Shown: in pieces, positions 26,641 to 34,414 of the stretch
Layout: every line of letters begins with the position of its first letter
How positions within the stretch are numbered: the stretch's first letter is position 1
Assembly: GCA_022845895.1 (NCBI GenBank)
Contig: AP025573.1
Location: 2,266,501-2,330,500 of the forward strand
Origin: Lachnospiraceae bacterium
Lineage (GTDB): Bacteria; Bacillota; Clostridia; Lachnospirales; Lachnospiraceae
Length of the DNA: 64,000 nt
Direction: 5' to 3'
Program-made: the position numbers and the translations under genes
Notes under the pieces: generated by a model
Database searches by the model: none
What the model saw: only the letters and a program-made list of their open reading frames with translations
What the model was told of the DNA's origin: nothing

Positions 26641-27888
26641 ATGAATGAAGCCATAAAACCGAAAGCAATCTGCGGCAGGCCTGTCCATTCTTTTTTTTCA
26701 GGGAAGGACAAGTATCTGCGTCTCCAGAAGCACTGCATCAGCGATATTACACCCCCTATATCGGAGAATGAATCTACTTTCATATTAGTTACGGACGGTG
26801 GCGGGACGATAACCATCAATGGCGTCACTTTCCCTATGAAACGTGGTTCTTTCGTCTGGCTGCAGTCATATCACACCTTTACTATCAAGGCGGAATCTGT
26901 TCAGCCCCTGAAGCTCAACGTATGTGTATATGATTATCCGCTGTCCTCTTTCCTGACTTTTCATGAACCTGCACCTGACACGGTAGACGCAATCATAGAT
27001 GCACCCCCTATCATCACTCTGGACGGAAACCGGCTGGATAAGATTGAAGGGTTATTTGATGAATTTGAAGAGGAAGATTCCTGCTTTGACCCCGGAAGCT
27101 CTCTGATCAAAGTGGCGATACTCGGACAATTTGCCAACTTTTTTATCCATCAGAGCCTGAAGCACCATCGTCCGGATTCCCCGCCCGAGCGTCCGCTTGG
27201 CTGGAAAGCCGCCCTATACATAAGCGCACATTTCGCGGAGGACATAACTGCCCAGGGTGTCGCCTCCCACTTCGGCTCGACCGCAGCAGCGCTGAACAGA
27301 GAACTGCGGACAATCAGCGGCTACAGCTTCGCCCAGTTCCTCAACCGTGTGAGGGTGAATATTGCCTCTATCGCGCTGCTATATGACGGCATGTCTCTCT
27401 CCTATGTGGCCGCCCACAGCGGTTTTCCATCTGATGTGGCATTCTACCGAATCTTTAAAAAATATATGGGGACGACACCTATCGAATACAGGAAGCTGCT
27501 GCTCAATGACGGACAGGGCGTGTATCGTGGAATGATTATGAGCACTACGCTGATGGAAGTGCTCAACTACTCTTATTCAAGTTATTCGGAACCGGTAGAT
27601 ATTAAGGAGACCTCCAAAAAGCTATTCATATCAGAAAGCGTAATCCGGGACCTAGTCTATGAAAATTTCAGTTCCCATTACAAGGACCTGGCCATACTGA
27701 CGCGTATCAGGCATGCGGAGGCTCTCCTTCTCACAACAGGCCTGCCTATCGTGGATATCGCGGTGAATGTCGGCTTTAACTGCAGCCGCTCCTTTACAAG
27801 AACGTTCAAGAGAATATACGGTATGGCTCCCAGTGAATATAGAGAAAGGAACCGTGGAGGGAGAAATCAAAATGGGAAAGAAAAATAA
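26641..27888 (+). CDS. barA: BarA-like AraC-family regulator with two DNA-binding domains
   Basis: A 415-residue regulator read divergently from the bai operon. The N terminus (about 1-150) is a cupin-like ligand domain (ILVTDGGGTITINGVTFPMK, RGSFVWLQSYHTF). Two complete AraC/XylS-type DNA-binding segments follow instead of one. The first is around ISAHFAEDITAQGVASHFGS to FKKYMGTTPIEYRKLL (residues 195-285), the second around SSYSEPVDIKETSKKLFISE to FKRIYGMAPSEYRERN (residues 320-408). AAAAGGAGAGAAACCG precedes the ATG. From the literature I recall AraC-type bar genes beside bai operons; bile-acid-dependent activation is inferred from that and the position. Its last 17 bp overlap the next gene. 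Confidence 0.85.
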   Translation: MNEAIKPKAICGRPVHSFFSGKDKYLRLQKHCISDITPPISENESTFILVTDGGGTITINGVTFPMKRGSFVWLQSYHTFTIKAESVQPLKLNVCVYDYPLSSFLTFHEPAPDTVDAIIDAPPIITLDGNRLDKIEGLFDEFEEEDSCFDPGSSLIKVAILGQFANFFIHQSLKHHRPDSPPERPLGWKAALYISAHFAEDITAQGVASHFGSTAAALNRELRTISGYSFAQFLNRVRVNIASIALLYDGMSLSYVAAHSGFPSDVAFYRIFKKYMGTTPIEYRKLLLNDGQGVYRGMIMSTTLMEVLNYSYSSYSEPVDIKETSKKLFISESVIRDLVYENFSSHYKDLAILTRIRHAEALLLTTGLPIVDIAVNVGFNCSRSFTRTFKRIYGMAPSEYRERNRGGRNQNGKEK

Positions 27889-28414
27889 TATCAACTACCT
27901 GCCACTGTTCGCCAGTTCGCCTTATTATTCTAAAAAAGAATTCCAGTTTCCAATAACAGCGGTGAACAAAATAGTGGCTGATACAAGCGTCCTTAAGAAC
28001 AACAGCGGCATCACCCTTCTGTATGTGAGAGGCGGACAGGGTAAGATTATAATAAATACAAGGGAATACCCTGTCCAAAGAGGCCTGCTTATGGTACTTG
28101 GGACATACCACTACTATCAGGTACAGCCGGGCGAGATACCGCTGGAGATTACAAAGTGCCGGCTGAGCTATGACACCTTCCTGTATATGGCGGCAAACCC
28201 CTATTACCGGCTATACGAGCTCAGGCTCAATGTGGATCCTATCTCCTGCCTTCTTGAAGGGAGGATGCTGATCCGCACCGAACAGGTTCTTGATGAACTC
28301 GTCGCCGTTACCGCAAAACATAAGCACCAGGGTGGGGAGACAGAATTCTTCCTCTGTATGAAGCTGATGGGAATTATGCAGAAGACGCACAATAATGACC
28401 TGTGGAAGAAATGA
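27872..28414 (+). CDS. barB: BarB-like cupin sensor protein without DNA-binding domain
   Basis: A 180-residue protein resembling the N-terminal ligand domain of AraC-type regulators, including BarA next door (GITLLYVRGGQGKIIINTRE, YPVQRGLLMVLGTYHYYQV). It ends before any helix-turn-helix. The start (MGKKNNINYLPLF) at 27872 has GGAGGGAGAAATC upstream and lies inside the end of barA in another frame, so the two are co-translated. It could sense a bile acid and modulate BarA by heterodimerisation, or be a remnant of a former full regulator. The 14-bp hairpin after it ends the bar unit. I keep the name barB only as a position-based label. Confidence 0.75.
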   Translation: MGKKNNINYLPLFASSPYYSKKEFQFPITAVNKIVADTSVLKNNSGITLLYVRGGQGKIIINTREYPVQRGLLMVLGTYHYYQVQPGEIPLEITKCRLSYDTFLYMAANPYYRLYELRLNVDPISCLLEGRMLIRTEQVLDELVAVTAKHKHQGGETEFFLCMKLMGIMQKTHNNDLWKK

Positions 28415-28439
28415 GAATCAAGATATGTTTTCCGTACGT

Positions 28440-28481
28440 AAAAGCCCCGCGGCCCGGTAATCACCGTGCCGCGGGGCTTTT
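28440..28481. terminator. Strong bidirectional terminator after barB
   Basis: AAAAGCCCCGCGGC (28440-28453) pairs perfectly over 14 bp with GCCGCGGGGCTTTT (28468-28481). The loop holds a small inner hairpin, CCGGT/ACCG. A/T runs on both sides make it work for barB and for the convergent methyltransferase gene. Confidence 0.9.
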
Positions 28482-28508
28482 GTGTTCCGTTATGAAACCG
28501 CCGCTCTC

Positions 28509-29303
28509 TTACAGAAGCTTCAGAAGCCAGGTGACACCCGATATGACACCGTTCAGGTCATCGCATTCTTCTTCCTGGCTCTTTACATAACCTTCAAACA
28601 TTCGTCTTTTATCCGGATATCGTTCGGACAGTTCCTCCGCCCTTCTTCGAATCATCCTGTTGTTGTAATCGTTTGTCTCATCGGCTTCTGGGCTATCCTG
28701 GTACGTCAGTTCTGCAACCAGCTCGACGCCTGCCTCCTGGAAGATGTCCTTCCACTGCGCCTTTGTCAGATACTCATAATTCTGGTATCTCACATCTTTC
28801 TGTTCGCCCTCCAGGAAAGCCTCGTCTATCAGGATATATCCATTGCTTCGGACGACCTTCTTCAGCTTGCCTAATGTCTCTGCCGGATTGCCCAATACGT
28901 CGCCGACCGCGCCCAGAACCGCAATGTCATATCCAGACAGGCTGCTGACGGACACATTGATATCCTGTACTGCAAATTCACACAGATGCGCTACGCCGAA
29001 TTCCTTCGCCTTTTCTCTGGCTACTTCTATGAACTCCGGGAGCAGATCGATTCCCTTCGCTCTGACGCCCAGTTCCCTGCACAGAGATACGGTTACCGCA
29101 CCTTTTCCACAGCCCAGGTCGATCACTTGCGTCTCGCTGCTGGTCTTTATATTTTCCTTGACCAGCCGAATCATATCGGTGGGGCTGCTTCCGAGCTCCC
29201 ACAGATCCTGCAGCAGATACGGCAGATACGGAATCAGTTCCGTCGTCTCTGCCGTCAGCGCTCCAGCCAGCTTCTGTTCTGTAATGCTATTATCTATACT
29301 CAT
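28509..29303 (-). CDS. Class I SAM-dependent methyltransferase
   Basis: A 264-residue methyltransferase. SAM-binding motif I is VIDLGCGKGAVTVSLCRELG (about residues 59-78), followed by the acidic end of the second strand, AKGIDLLPEFIE. Motif II is GYDIAVLGAVGDVLG, and motif III is in VVRSNGYILIDEAFLEG. The C-terminal part is helical and charged. It resembles small-molecule or ubiquinone-type methyltransferases, but no substrate can be named. It is the only minus-strand gene between the bar terminator and a gap at 29304-29531, in which I see no gene or strong hairpin. Confidence 0.82.
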   Translation of the reverse strand: MSIDNSITEQKLAGALTAETTELIPYLPYLLQDLWELGSSPTDMIRLVKENIKTSSETQVIDLGCGKGAVTVSLCRELGVRAKGIDLLPEFIEVAREKAKEFGVAHLCEFAVQDINVSVSSLSGYDIAVLGAVGDVLGNPAETLGKLKKVVRSNGYILIDEAFLEGEQKDVRYQNYEYLTKAQWKDIFQEAGVELVAELTYQDSPEADETNDYNNRMIRRRAEELSERYPDKRRMFEGYVKSQEEECDDLNGVISGVTWLLKLL

Positions 29304-29531
29304 ACGTCTTATCCTCCATCTTATATGTTGTCAGTGTCGTTAAAAGTTATACTTATCGAACTGCTAATGTTCAATAAGGCATACTGTTATGCCATGGAGG
29401 ACCTCGTGCCCGTGCCCGCCTCTAGCAGGGAGGTCTAATAACAGCCATATTTTCACCACCTTTTCTCAATTATCATGCATATCCTCATCCTGCATGCCCA
29501 CTTGTCTCAGTGCCATCTCCTGCATACTGCC

Positions 29532-31796
29532 TTAGCCAGAACATGAGGCCCGCAGGCTGTCTGCAGTTAGTGTCGCCCCGCTCTTAATCATATCTGCCGG
29601 CGTTCCGGTAAATACGACCTCCCCTCCGCAGTTCCCCCCATCGGGGCCGATGTCGATGATCCAGTCCGCCTGCTTCATCACATCCAGATTGTGTTCGATG
29701 ACCACGAGGGTATTTCCGCGGGACACAATCAGATCGAACAGCTTCAGCAGATTCTGGATATCGGACATATGAAGCCCTGTCGTCGGTTCATCCATCACGA
29801 TAATGCTGCCTTTTTTACCCAGGTTCTTAGCCAGCTTGATTCTCTGGCGTTCACCGCCGGACAAGGTGCTAAGAGGCTGGCCTAACGTCAGGTACGACAG
29901 CCCTACCTGCTGCATCACTTTCAGCCGTTTCCTGATCTTAACGTCCTCGAACACTTCCAGTGCCTGTGAAGCCGTCAGAGCCAGCAGTTCCACGATATTT
30001 TTCCCTTTGTAGGTACAGGCAAGCGCTTCTTCGTTATAGCGCACGCCGCCGCATGTCTCACACTCTGTAACGACAGGATCCATGAAAGCAAGTTCTGTCA
30101 CGATCACTCCCCTGCCGCCGCACACCGGGCAGGCGCCTTTGGAATTGAAGCTGAATAGCCCCTCCTCCTTGCCGCTTTCTTGTGCCAGCAGCTTACGTAT
30201 CTCATCAAAGAAACCAAGGAAGGACGCCGGGGTGGAACGGTTCGTCGCTGTAATCGGTCCCTGATCCACCATCACGACACCGCTTTCGTACTGTCTGGCA
30301 AATACCTTTGATATCAGGGTGCTCTTTCCCGAACCGGCCACGCCGGTTACAACAGTCATGATGCCAAGCGGTATATCCACGTCCACATTCCTTAGATTGT
30401 GCAGGCAGGCTCCACGGACCGGCAGGCTGCCCGCCCTCCGGCGGGGAGTCTGCTTGACTGGAAGAGACTGGCGCATCGCATTCCCCGTCAGGGTTTTGGA
30501 TTCCAGCAATTCCGGATAAGTGCCGGCAAATACAATCTCTCCGCCTTCTTGTCCTGCATGTGGCCCAACGTCAATCACATAGTCTGCGATTGATATGACA
30601 TCCTTGTCGTGTTCCACCACAAGGACCGTATTTCCTTTATCACGAAGCTGCCGAAGCAGATTGTTCATACGGTAGACGTCGCGGGGGTGCATCCCTGCAC
30701 TCGGCTCATCAAAGATATAGGTCATCCCGGTCAGGCTGCTGCCCATGTACCGCACAAGCTTGAGCCGCTGCGCCTCTCCTCCGGACAGCGAAGGGGTCTC
30801 GCGGTTGAGGTGGAGGTAGGGAAGCCCGATCTCTATCATTCTGTCCAGCCCTTCCACAAGCGTCTGTACCAGTACGCCTACAGTAGGATCAGCTATCTCG
30901 GAAAGGACTTTCCTGAGCTGTGTCAGTTCCATCCCGCACATGTCCGCAATAGAATAGCCGTCTATCGTACAGCTTAATGCTGCTTCGTTCAGCCTCTTGC
31001 CGTGGCAGTCGGTGCACTCGATCTCAGCAATCAGGTTCTGAGATTTCTCCCGGGTGTGCCTGCTCTTGCTGCTGATATCCCTGTTCAACAGTGTTTTCGT
31101 GTATTTATGATATATGCCGGTCACTTTGGGATGTTCCGGATCTCCCTTTCCATCTCGGGCGCCGTAAAGCAGCAGATTGTATTCCTCGTCTGTATACTCC
31201 TTTACCGGCTTGTCCAGATCGAACAGCCCCGACTGGGCATACTGCTTCCAGTACCAGGAACCTGGCTTATACAGGGAATCTTTAATACATCCCTCGTTCC
31301 ATGATTTTTCCACATCTAGTATAGCTGACATATCGACTTTGGTAATCTTGCCGAGTCCGGAACACGTCTTGCACATTCCGTTCGGATCGTTAAAGGAAAA
31401 GTAGGAGGCTGTCCCTGCATAAGGCTTTCCGATTCTTGAAAACAGCAGCCGGAGGCTGGAATACAGGCCGCTGATCGTTCCTACCGTAGAACGGGCATTC
31501 CCTCCCAGAGGGGATTGGTCCACGACGACAGCGGCCGTCAGGTTGTCAATCTGTTCTACTGCCGGCTTCGGGTACTTGGGAAGCCTTGACCGCACGAATG
31601 CCGGATAAGTGGCATTCATCTGCCGCTGCGACTCTGCCGCGATCGTGTCAAATACGATACTCGATTTGCCGGAGCCGGATACCCCGGTGAATACTGTAAT
31701 CTTCTCCTTTGGTATATGGAATGTAACATGCTTCAGATTATTCTGAGTAAGACCTCGCACGATAATATCCGTCGTCTGCCTCACTGGATTTTCCAT
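29532..31796 (-). CDS. UvrA-like ABC excision/resistance protein (UvrA2 class)
   Basis: A 754-residue twin-ABC ATPase of the UvrA superfamily. First Walker A is FTGVSGSGKSSIVFDTIAAE, the second TGVAGSGKSTLISKVF. Zinc knuckles are present (CKTCSGLGKI with CTDCHGKRL, and CPVCGGRGV with CETCGGVRYN). Signature motifs are LSGGEAQRLKLV and LSGGERQRIKLA. At 754 residues it is about 200 shorter than housekeeping UvrA (about 940), mainly lacking the UvrB-binding insertion. It thus fits the UvrA2/DrrC-like group linked to DNA-binding drug tolerance. It is a single gene without uvrB or uvrC nearby. Its GC and codon use match the chromosome. Confidence 0.85.
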   Translation of the reverse strand: MENPVRQTTDIIVRGLTQNNLKHVTFHIPKEKITVFTGVSGSGKSSIVFDTIAAESQRQMNATYPAFVRSRLPKYPKPAVEQIDNLTAAVVVDQSPLGGNARSTVGTISGLYSSLRLLFSRIGKPYAGTASYFSFNDPNGMCKTCSGLGKITKVDMSAILDVEKSWNEGCIKDSLYKPGSWYWKQYAQSGLFDLDKPVKEYTDEEYNLLLYGARDGKGDPEHPKVTGIYHKYTKTLLNRDISSKSRHTREKSQNLIAEIECTDCHGKRLNEAALSCTIDGYSIADMCGMELTQLRKVLSEIADPTVGVLVQTLVEGLDRMIEIGLPYLHLNRETPSLSGGEAQRLKLVRYMGSSLTGMTYIFDEPSAGMHPRDVYRMNNLLRQLRDKGNTVLVVEHDKDVISIADYVIDVGPHAGQEGGEIVFAGTYPELLESKTLTGNAMRQSLPVKQTPRRRAGSLPVRGACLHNLRNVDVDIPLGIMTVVTGVAGSGKSTLISKVFARQYESGVVMVDQGPITATNRSTPASFLGFFDEIRKLLAQESGKEEGLFSFNSKGACPVCGGRGVIVTELAFMDPVVTECETCGGVRYNEEALACTYKGKNIVELLALTASQALEVFEDVKIRKRLKVMQQVGLSYLTLGQPLSTLSGGERQRIKLAKNLGKKGSIIVMDEPTTGLHMSDIQNLLKLFDLIVSRGNTLVVIEHNLDVMKQADWIIDIGPDGGNCGGEVVFTGTPADMIKSGATLTADSLRASCSG

Positions 31797-31931
31797 TGCT
31801 ATTTTCTCCTTTGGTCTTATTTATGCATCTTTTATTTATTATAGCACAGAAAGAGACGCCATTCCTGACATTTCTTGCAATGTTTTGTCTTTCCTCCTTG
31901 AGATAATCATACTTAATACTAAAAACACATA

Positions 31932-31954
31932 AGCCAGCGCATGAGGCGCTGGCT
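31932..31954 (-). terminator. Small hairpin terminator
   Basis: AGCCAGCGC (31932-31940) and GCGCTGGCT (31946-31954) form a perfect 9-bp stem with a 5-nt loop. On the minus strand a T-rich run follows. It lies downstream of the 31991-32308 reading frame and about 135 bp upstream of the UvrA-like gene. Confidence 0.7.
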
Positions 31955-31990
31955 CGGTAATAAAGTAATATAAAAATTAAAACTTATAGT

Positions 31991-32308
31991 CTAATGTAAA
32001 TGAAGTATGTATCTTTCACAAATGGCTCCCTGAACTCTTTCACAATCATCTGCACTTACATTTTTAATCAAATCGTCGCATTTAATGATATTATATGACC
32101 AATCTATCGTACGCTCCCTATGATTATAAAGATATGAAAGCAGCAGGAAATCAAAAAAATTATCAAAAATTGAAATGCTGAAAGCATTTTCAGTTGCTAC
32201 AAGAAAACATCTGTCAAACAGCAGAAGCGCTTTAATGCATTCAATTGTATCTGTGGTTTCAATACATTGTTTAGGGCTATCGCGTGCGTGTATCATACGT
32301 TCTGTCAA
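31991..32308 (-). CDS. Hypothetical protein, 105 aa, AT-rich
   Basis: Unrecognised reading frame followed by a terminator. The product is soluble with one hydrophobic patch (AFSISIFDNFFDFLLLSYLY) and scattered cysteines. Low GC compared with the neighbours and no clear ribosome site at the start suggest a foreign fragment or a truncated gene. Its start overlaps the beginning of a plus-strand transporter remnant, so one of the two was probably broken by insertion of the other. Treat as doubtful. Confidence 0.35.
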   Translation of the reverse strand: MTERMIHARDSPKQCIETTDTIECIKALLLFDRCFLVATENAFSISIFDNFFDFLLLSYLYNHRERTIDWSYNIIKCDDLIKNVSADDCERVQGAICERYILHLH

Positions 32309-32460
32309 ACATCCAATCTTACGCAGGCTGTATCATAGCACAGATGATTCATACGACCATACCTTATGTGATATGGGGAATTCTGATATCATTTATCGCT
32401 CTGCTGGTGGCAAGCGCAGTCACAAAGAATCATTACAATAAACAGCACATAGAAAATTAA
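32302..32460 (+). pseudogene. C-terminal remnant of a membrane transporter
   Basis: An open frame without its own start ends at a TAA at 32458-32460. It encodes YAGCIIAQMIHTTIPYVIW followed by a hydrophobic stretch and a basic tail, KNHYNKQHIEN, exactly like the last helix and tail of a secondary transporter (NhaC- or permease-like). The body of the gene is missing upstream. The ribosome site of the next gene starts right after the stop, so the lost transporter was once operonic with the ornithine cyclodeaminase-like gene. Confidence 0.6.
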
Positions 32461-32475
32461 AGGAGGGTACGCAGC

Positions 32476-33519
32476 ATGGCACTTTTACTTACATATAATC
32501 AGGTCAAGGATTTAATCGATATGCAGGATGTGGTTGAATCAGTTGAAAAGACATTTGCGGGATTTGGGGAAAATAAGGTCATAAACCCGACAAAAGTTAC
32601 GTTGAATCTAGGCGAGTCCGGAGGCTGGCCGCCCTATGAAGGTTTTTTCAATGCAATGCCTGCCTACATTGGATATCAGGATAATGCGGGAATCAAGTGG
32701 GTCGGCGGCCTGCTTGGCCATCGGAAAGAGGCTGCATTACCTTTTATATGCGGAATGATTCTTCTTGCTGATCCAAAACTCAGCATTTTCCGTGCTGTTA
32801 TGGATGGCAAGTACATTACCAATCTTCGTACCGGAGCCCAGACCGCAGTATCCTTAAAATACCTGTTTAAGAATCGAAGGAATATCAGAATCGGTTTGTT
32901 TGGCGCAGGAATGCAGGGGCATACGCAGACATTGGCAATCTCAAAAGTATTTAATATCGAAGAACTGCGTGTTTATGATATTTATCGTCCGGCAACGGAA
33001 AAATTTGCAGAAAATATGAAAGATGTAGTGAAAGGAAGGATCGTTGTCTGCGACAAGGTGGAAGATGCTGTTGATGCGGACGCGCTAGTTACGGTTACAC
33101 AAGCACATGAGCCTTTCTTAACCGCAGATATGCTCAAACCGGGGACTGTGATATTTCCTATGGGTTCTTACAGGGAAGTTACAGACGGACTGATTCTAAG
33201 CTGTGATGATATCATTGTCGACCATCTCGGGCAGGCATTTCATCGTGGAGCGCTAAGCGCTCTGGCTGCTGAAGGAAAGATATCTGAACATGATATTTCA
33301 GCTACAATCGGAGACCTTGTTACAGGAAAAAAAGAAATAAAAGATATTGAAAATAAAAAGGTACTCTGCCTTCCGATTGGCATGGGATGCTTAGATGTGG
33401 CTGCCGCTTATGTCGTATACGAGCGTGCGAAAGAGCGTCATATCGGATTTGATTTTGATTTTAGCGGTGAAAGCTACGTTGATGATCTGCCTGAAAAGAT
33501 GATTACCAATAGATATTAA
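32476..33519 (+). CDS. Ornithine cyclodeaminase/mu-crystallin family dehydrogenase
   Basis: A 347-residue NAD(P)-dependent protein of the ornithine cyclodeaminase/mu-crystallin/alanine dehydrogenase family. The N-terminal part contains AVMDGKYITNLRTGAQTAVS, with the family's TxxRTGA substrate motif. The Rossmann fold is IRIGLFGAGMQGHTQTLAIS near residue 135. The MGSYREVTDGLILSCDDIIV and HRGALSAL segments follow. Members convert ornithine to proline plus ammonia or reduce imino acids; the exact substrate is not determinable. AAAGGAGGGTACGCAGC precedes the ATG. A truncated transporter lies directly upstream in the same direction, suggesting it once acted on an imported amino acid. A hairpin terminator follows. 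Confidence 0.87.
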   Translation: MALLLTYNQVKDLIDMQDVVESVEKTFAGFGENKVINPTKVTLNLGESGGWPPYEGFFNAMPAYIGYQDNAGIKWVGGLLGHRKEAALPFICGMILLADPKLSIFRAVMDGKYITNLRTGAQTAVSLKYLFKNRRNIRIGLFGAGMQGHTQTLAISKVFNIEELRVYDIYRPATEKFAENMKDVVKGRIVVCDKVEDAVDADALVTVTQAHEPFLTADMLKPGTVIFPMGSYREVTDGLILSCDDIIVDHLGQAFHRGALSALAAEGKISEHDISATIGDLVTGKKEIKDIENKKVLCLPIGMGCLDVAAAYVVYERAKERHIGFDFDFSGESYVDDLPEKMITNRY

Positions 33520-33533
33520 GATTTTATTCATTC

Positions 33534-33571
33534 AAAGACTGTACCCACCGTTCATGGTTGGTACAGTCTTT
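33534..33571 (+). terminator. Rho-independent terminator
   Basis: AAAGACTGTACC (33534-33545) pairs perfectly with GGTACAGTCTTT (33560-33571), directly after the ornithine cyclodeaminase-like gene. T and A runs at both ends also allow it to end the convergent 33587-33808 frame. Confidence 0.85.
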
Positions 33572-33586
33572 AAACTTTGCTTTTAG

Positions 33587-33808
33587 CTATGCTACACAAT
33601 TCATCTGACTAACCATGTCTATCGCATATTCCGAATATATCTCTAAACTATCAAGTACAACAATCTGCACGCCATCAGCCCTCAATGCTTCCAATATACC
33701 TGGCAAACAACGTGCCTCATTCACAGTCTTACATTGGTACGCTAGACATCCCTGTTTGTCGAATATTTTTGCCACTATATAAATTTTATTATCTCCCACT
33801 AAACTCAC
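33587..33808 (-). CDS. Small DUF6718-like protein, 73 aa
   Basis: A 73-residue protein containing YIVAKIFDKQGCLAYQCKTV, then DGVQIVVLDSLEIYSEYAID. As I recall, this resembles short DUF6718-type proteins that occur with toxin-like or mobile genes in Lachnospiraceae. The start (33808) overlaps the end of the upstream RelA/SpoT-like remnant by 20 bp in another frame, so the two were co-translated. AT-rich like the adjacent integrated element, outside its left repeat. Family assignment is tentative. Confidence 0.55.
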   Translation of the reverse strand: MSLVGDNKIYIVAKIFDKQGCLAYQCKTVNEARCLPGILEALRADGVQIVVLDSLEIYSEYAIDMVSQMNCVA

Positions 33809-34280
33809 CTTCCCAATATTCCAGACGTTCTATAAAATCTTGTTCACTGCAGATTATCTTTGCAGCATACTCCTCATACAGTAGTTTTCCTATTTCAACT
33901 TGTTTATATTTGTAGATATATCTATGGCTCCAAATAACAAATAGGTAAGCTTCTCCACACCACAACTGTATTTCTATCGGATATGCCAGATTATCTCTCT
34001 GGTAATATAGGTGAATGGCATGATAACCATCATCAACCCTTTTTCCGTTACGCAAATCAACAACTCTAAAATAATCTGGATATTCTTTAGAGTATTCCTC
34101 AAACTTCAGTCTATTTGAACCTGAAACCAATCAGATTCCTTTTATCAATACATCAATATAACTCGCACGATATCCCTCTATATCCTCTAATATATTTTGT
34201 AACGGTGTTTCTCGTATAGAAATCTGCTTTAAACTTCTCCCTAATCCTTTAATTAACGATATTCTTAGAACTTTCCTACT
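33789..34280 (-). pseudogene. Truncated RelA/SpoT-domain gene with in-frame TGA
   Basis: Reading on the minus strand, GLGRSLKQISIRETPLQNIL followed by EDIEGYRASYIDVLIKGI meets a TGA at 34133-34131. The same frame then continues LVSGSNRLKFEEYSKEYPDY, DDGYHAIHLYYQRDN and PIEIQLWC to a stop at 33789. The EDI-G-R and GYHAIHL...EIQ blocks are hallmarks of the RelA/SpoT (p)ppGpp synthetase/pyrophosphokinase fold. The N-terminal part, including most of the ATP-binding region, is missing because the frame begins inside the left att-like repeat. The TGA replaces what should be Arg or similar. It is a decayed small alarmone-synthetase or toxin-like gene. Confidence 0.7.
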
Positions 34281-34298
34281 TTAGCGCTCTCCTCAATC
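34262..34298. repeat. Left att-like repeat (displaced 3' end of GGGtGRT gene)
   Basis: The 37 bp match 40073-40109 at 34 positions, beginning with an identical TTCTTAGAACTTTCCT. On the minus strand the segment encodes LIEESAKVGKF-stop, mirroring the GIEESAKAGKF C terminus of the GGGtGRT protein. With no gene body attached, it is best read as the far copy of an integration site left by site-specific insertion into that gene's 3' end. Confidence 0.75.
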
Positions 34299-34414
34299 AA
34301 AACCATGAAGGCTGGTTTTTCAAGGATTTTAGTGCCATTTGTGAGTTGTATGTGTGCTACTATCCACGTCTGACGACAACTCACGACACCTTACTTTCCA
34401 CCATATATGGTTTA

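Noticed and set aside
29532-31796. Housekeeping excinuclease subunit UvrA
   Set aside because: About 200 residues too short, without uvrB nearby and lacking the large insertion; better described as a UvrA2/DrrC-like paralogue.
34131-34133. In-frame TGA in the RelA/SpoT-like gene as a second selenocysteine codon
   Set aside because: The gene also lacks its N terminus and sits at a recombination junction, and this family has no Sec members I know of; nonsense decay is simpler.
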